DNA of 64,000 nt from NCBI RefSeq assembly GCF_009745985.1, contig NZ_WFIX01000175.1, positions 310,001-374,000 on the forward strand, written 5' to 3'. The position numbers and the translations under genes were made by a program. A model generated the notes under the pieces. It saw nothing but the letters and a program-made list of their open reading frames with translations. It ran no database searches and was not told the DNA's origin. This document shows, in pieces, positions 62,295 through 64,000 of this stretch; position 1 is the first letter of the stretch; every line of letters starts with the position of its first letter. This stretch comes from Microbacterium karelineae (lineage in GTDB: Bacteria; Actinomycetota; Actinomycetes; Actinomycetales; Microbacteriaceae).

Positions 62295-62409
62295 GATGAT
62301 GATTCCTTTCTTCCCGTGCCGAGGGCGACGGGGGTTGGGATCCTCCCGAGCAGTTCCGCCCGGAGCGAGCCGGGTCGAGCCCGCCCAGGATGAGGTGGTG
62401 ATGGCGTGG

Positions 62410-63372
62410 TCAGAAGCTGGCACGACGCGGGCCGCTCGCCTCCAGCTTCTGGGCCTCAGCGACCGCTGCTTCGGCGTCCGCCTTCGCGTTCCGCACAGCG
62501 GCGCGACGTCGGCTCATCGCCCCCAGAAGCGAACTGCGGTAGTCGGCTGGATTGCCGAGCGCCGCAGTGACACGGTCGAGGTACACGGCGAGGATGACAA
62601 CGCTCAGGCCCGCCTCGACACCGAGGCCGATGTTGAGCGTCGAGATCGCCGCGACGACCTCCTTGCCGAGGCCATCGGCGCCCGCCATGCCGGCGACGAC
62701 GGCCATCGACAGGGCGAGCATGATGACCTGGTTGATGCCGGCCATGATCGTCGGCGTCGCGAGGGGGAGCTGGATGCCGCTCAGGATCTGACGTGGGGCG
62801 GCGCCGAACGCCTGCCCGGCCTCGACCGTCTCGGAGTCGACGCCGCGGATCCCGAGCTCCGTCATTCGCACACCTGGGGGCAGTGCGAACAGGATGGTGG
62901 CGAAGACGCCCGGCACGAAGCCGATGCCGAAGAACGTGACGGCGGGGATCAGGTAGACGAATGCGGGCATCGTCTGCATGAAGTCGAGGACCGGTTTGAT
63001 GATCGCGCTGAACGCGTCGTTGCGTGCCGCGAGGATGCCGAGCGGTATGGCGACGACGATGGCGATCAGCGTCGCGACCAGGACGAGCGCGAGCGTGAGC
63101 ATCGCGTTCTCCCACTGATCGACCGCGACGATGATGAGGAAGGTGATGACGGTGCCCACAGCGAGCTGCCAGGAGCGTGCGAGCCAGCCGATGACCGCGA
63201 GGAGGATGATCATCGCGGGGATGGGCGTGACGACGAGCGCGTCGGACAGGCCCTCGACGAGCCACTTGGTCACGATCGTGATGAGATCGAGGAGCAGCTT
63301 GAAGGTCGCCTTGAACCAGTCGAGTGCGATCTCGGCCCACTCTCCGAGCGGGATCCGGAAGTTCTCGAACAT
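62410..63372 (-). CDS. Betaine-type ABC transporter permease (OpuAB/ProW-like)
   Basis: A 320-residue permease with an N-terminal amphipathic segment, about seven membrane helices, and the ABC coupling loop ETVEAGQAFGAAPRQILSGIQLPLATPTIMAGINQ (EAA motif). DFMQTMPAFVYLIPAVTFFGIG is characteristic of ProW/OpuAB. The basic C-terminal tail after residue 285 is cytoplasmic. Its start shares a base with the stop of the ATPase gene. Confidence 0.92.
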   Translation of the reverse strand: MFENFRIPLGEWAEIALDWFKATFKLLLDLITIVTKWLVEGLSDALVVTPIPAMIILLAVIGWLARSWQLAVGTVITFLIIVAVDQWENAMLTLALVLVATLIAIVVAIPLGILAARNDAFSAIIKPVLDFMQTMPAFVYLIPAVTFFGIGFVPGVFATILFALPPGVRMTELGIRGVDSETVEAGQAFGAAPRQILSGIQLPLATPTIMAGINQVIMLALSMAVVAGMAGADGLGKEVVAAISTLNIGLGVEAGLSVVILAVYLDRVTAALGNPADYRSSLLGAMSRRRAAVRNAKADAEAAVAEAQKLEASGPRRASF

Positions 63373-64000
63373 CAGCGGGCCTCCTCGCTTCCGACCGCGG
63401 GCGATTCGACGGGGCGGCCGTCCTCGCTGTCGGCCAGAACCTGGTCGATGACGGTCGTCGGCACCGGCTGCACCGGGAGCGAGATCTCCTCGGTCGCGCC
63501 CGGCCCGGGGCCGAGCGCCGCGAGCAGGGTCATCCGGGGGATCACGCCGACGAGCCTGCCCGCCGCGTCGGTCACGGCGACCGCGAGCTTGGACTCGACG
63601 GCCGGGATGAACAGGTCCATGAGCACATCGTCGATGCCCACGGTCACGGCGTCGTCCTTGACGACGCCCTCGATCGACCGCTCGCCCTTGCGCACGAGCC
63701 GGAGCGCGTCGCGATCCTCGAGCGTGCCGAGCAGTCTCCGGTCGCGGTCGACGACGTACACGGCGCTCAGGAACGAGTCGCGCATCGTCTTGAGCGCCGT
63801 CCGCGGTCCCGCCGTCGACGGGACGACCGCGATCGGCTTCTCCATGACGTTGCCGGCCGTGAGCACGCGGGCGCGGTCGACGTCCTGCACGAACTGCTCG
63901 ACATAGTCGTTCGCGGGATCCGTGAGGATGTCCTCTGGTGTGCCGATCTGCACGATGCGGCCGTCGCGCATGACCGCGATGCGGTCGCCGAGGAACATCG
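63372..64000 (-). CDS. Betaine-type ABC transporter ATPase with CBS domains (5' part outside window)
   Basis: The window shows the C-terminal 208 residues. LGDRIAVMRDGRIVQIGTPEDILTDPANDYVEQF is the end of the ATPase domain after the H-loop, then two CBS domains follow (about residues 50-165 of this part: SAVYVVDRDRRLLGTLEDRDALRLV and LAVAVTDAAGRLVGVIPRMTLLAAL). CBS domains in OpuA sense ionic strength. A Pro/Glu-rich tail ends it. Walker motifs lie beyond the window edge. Confidence 0.92.
   Translation of the reverse strand, partial: MFLGDRIAVMRDGRIVQIGTPEDILTDPANDYVEQFVQDVDRARVLTAGNVMEKPIAVVPSTAGPRTALKTMRDSFLSAVYVVDRDRRLLGTLEDRDALRLVRKGERSIEGVVKDDAVTVGIDDVLMDLFIPAVESKLAVAVTDAAGRLVGVIPRMTLLAALGPGPGATEEISLPVQPVPTTVIDQVLADSEDGRPVESPAVGSEEAR

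Overview
The window is high-GC (about 70%), codon-dense DNA from an actinobacterium, most likely a member of the Microbacteriaceae (Microbacterium-like). The gene order comM(yifB)-dprA-xerC-like-M23 peptidase-rpsB-tsf-pyrH-frr-cdsA-DivIVA is the usual micrococcal arrangement. Short Actinobacteria-type proteins (ClpS/DUF2017/metallopeptidase, OhrR, EttA, Orn next to tRNA-His) agree with this. Many genes carry a TAnnnT -10 box about 7 nt before the start codon with no Shine-Dalgarno sequence, so leaderless transcription is common.

Region 1 (1 to about 16.0 kb) is the right part of a contractile-tailed prophage. It runs from head completion and tail terminator through sheath, tube, two tail-assembly chaperone frames joined by a GGGAAAC -1 frameshift site, tape measure with a metallopeptidase-like tail, hub, gpJ, gpI, fibre, OB-fold protein and gp25-like wedge. 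A lysis block follows (amidase endolysin, DUF2746 protein, two holin-like proteins). After that come tiny one-helix membrane ORFs, a small DNA-binding protein and a leftward accessory module (membrane-anchored HIRAN-like protein, zinc ribbon, 96-residue protein). The integrase, repressor, capsid and packaging genes must lie left of the window. The right attachment junction falls inside comM, at codons for its CPCG zinc motif, so only the 3' part of comM remains here, directly upstream of dprA.

Region 2 (16.0-32.9 kb) is core chromosome: DNA processing (DprA), a Xer-type recombinase, a secreted M23 peptidase, translation factors S2 and EF-Ts, UMP kinase, ribosome recycling factor, CDP-diglyceride synthase, a DivIVA-domain protein, a lytic transglycosylase-like protein, an AI-2E-type transporter, a membrane/lipoprotein fusion, a thioredoxin-TPR chaperone, and the NifS-MnmA pair for tRNA thiolation. 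Region 3 (33-47 kb) holds DNA ligase, a PutP-type symporter with a structured leader, an acyl-CoA ligase, a divergent OhrR pair, gatCAB, choline-sulfatase, a GH3 lipoprotein and DNA polymerase IV. Region 4 (47-55.8 kb) has ClpS and its partners, tRNA-His, oligoribonuclease, tRNA-Arg, an HNH nuclease, MsrA, SSB and EttA.

Region 5 (55.8-64 kb) is the most interesting. A leftward cluster encodes a LysR regulator, a DUF1852 protein (MesX), a core methionine synthase without folate domain (MesD) and a flavin reductase. MesD/MesX is a published family of folate- and B12-independent, oxygen-requiring methionine synthases whose methyl donor is unknown. Directly upstream in the same orientation is a betaine-type substrate-binding lipoprotein, followed by a GntR regulator and a complete OpuA-like transporter with a second, paralogous binding protein (its ATPase is cut by the window edge). 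The neighbourhood suggests that a flavin reductase and an imported methylated compound serve the MesD/MesX reaction; this last step is inference.
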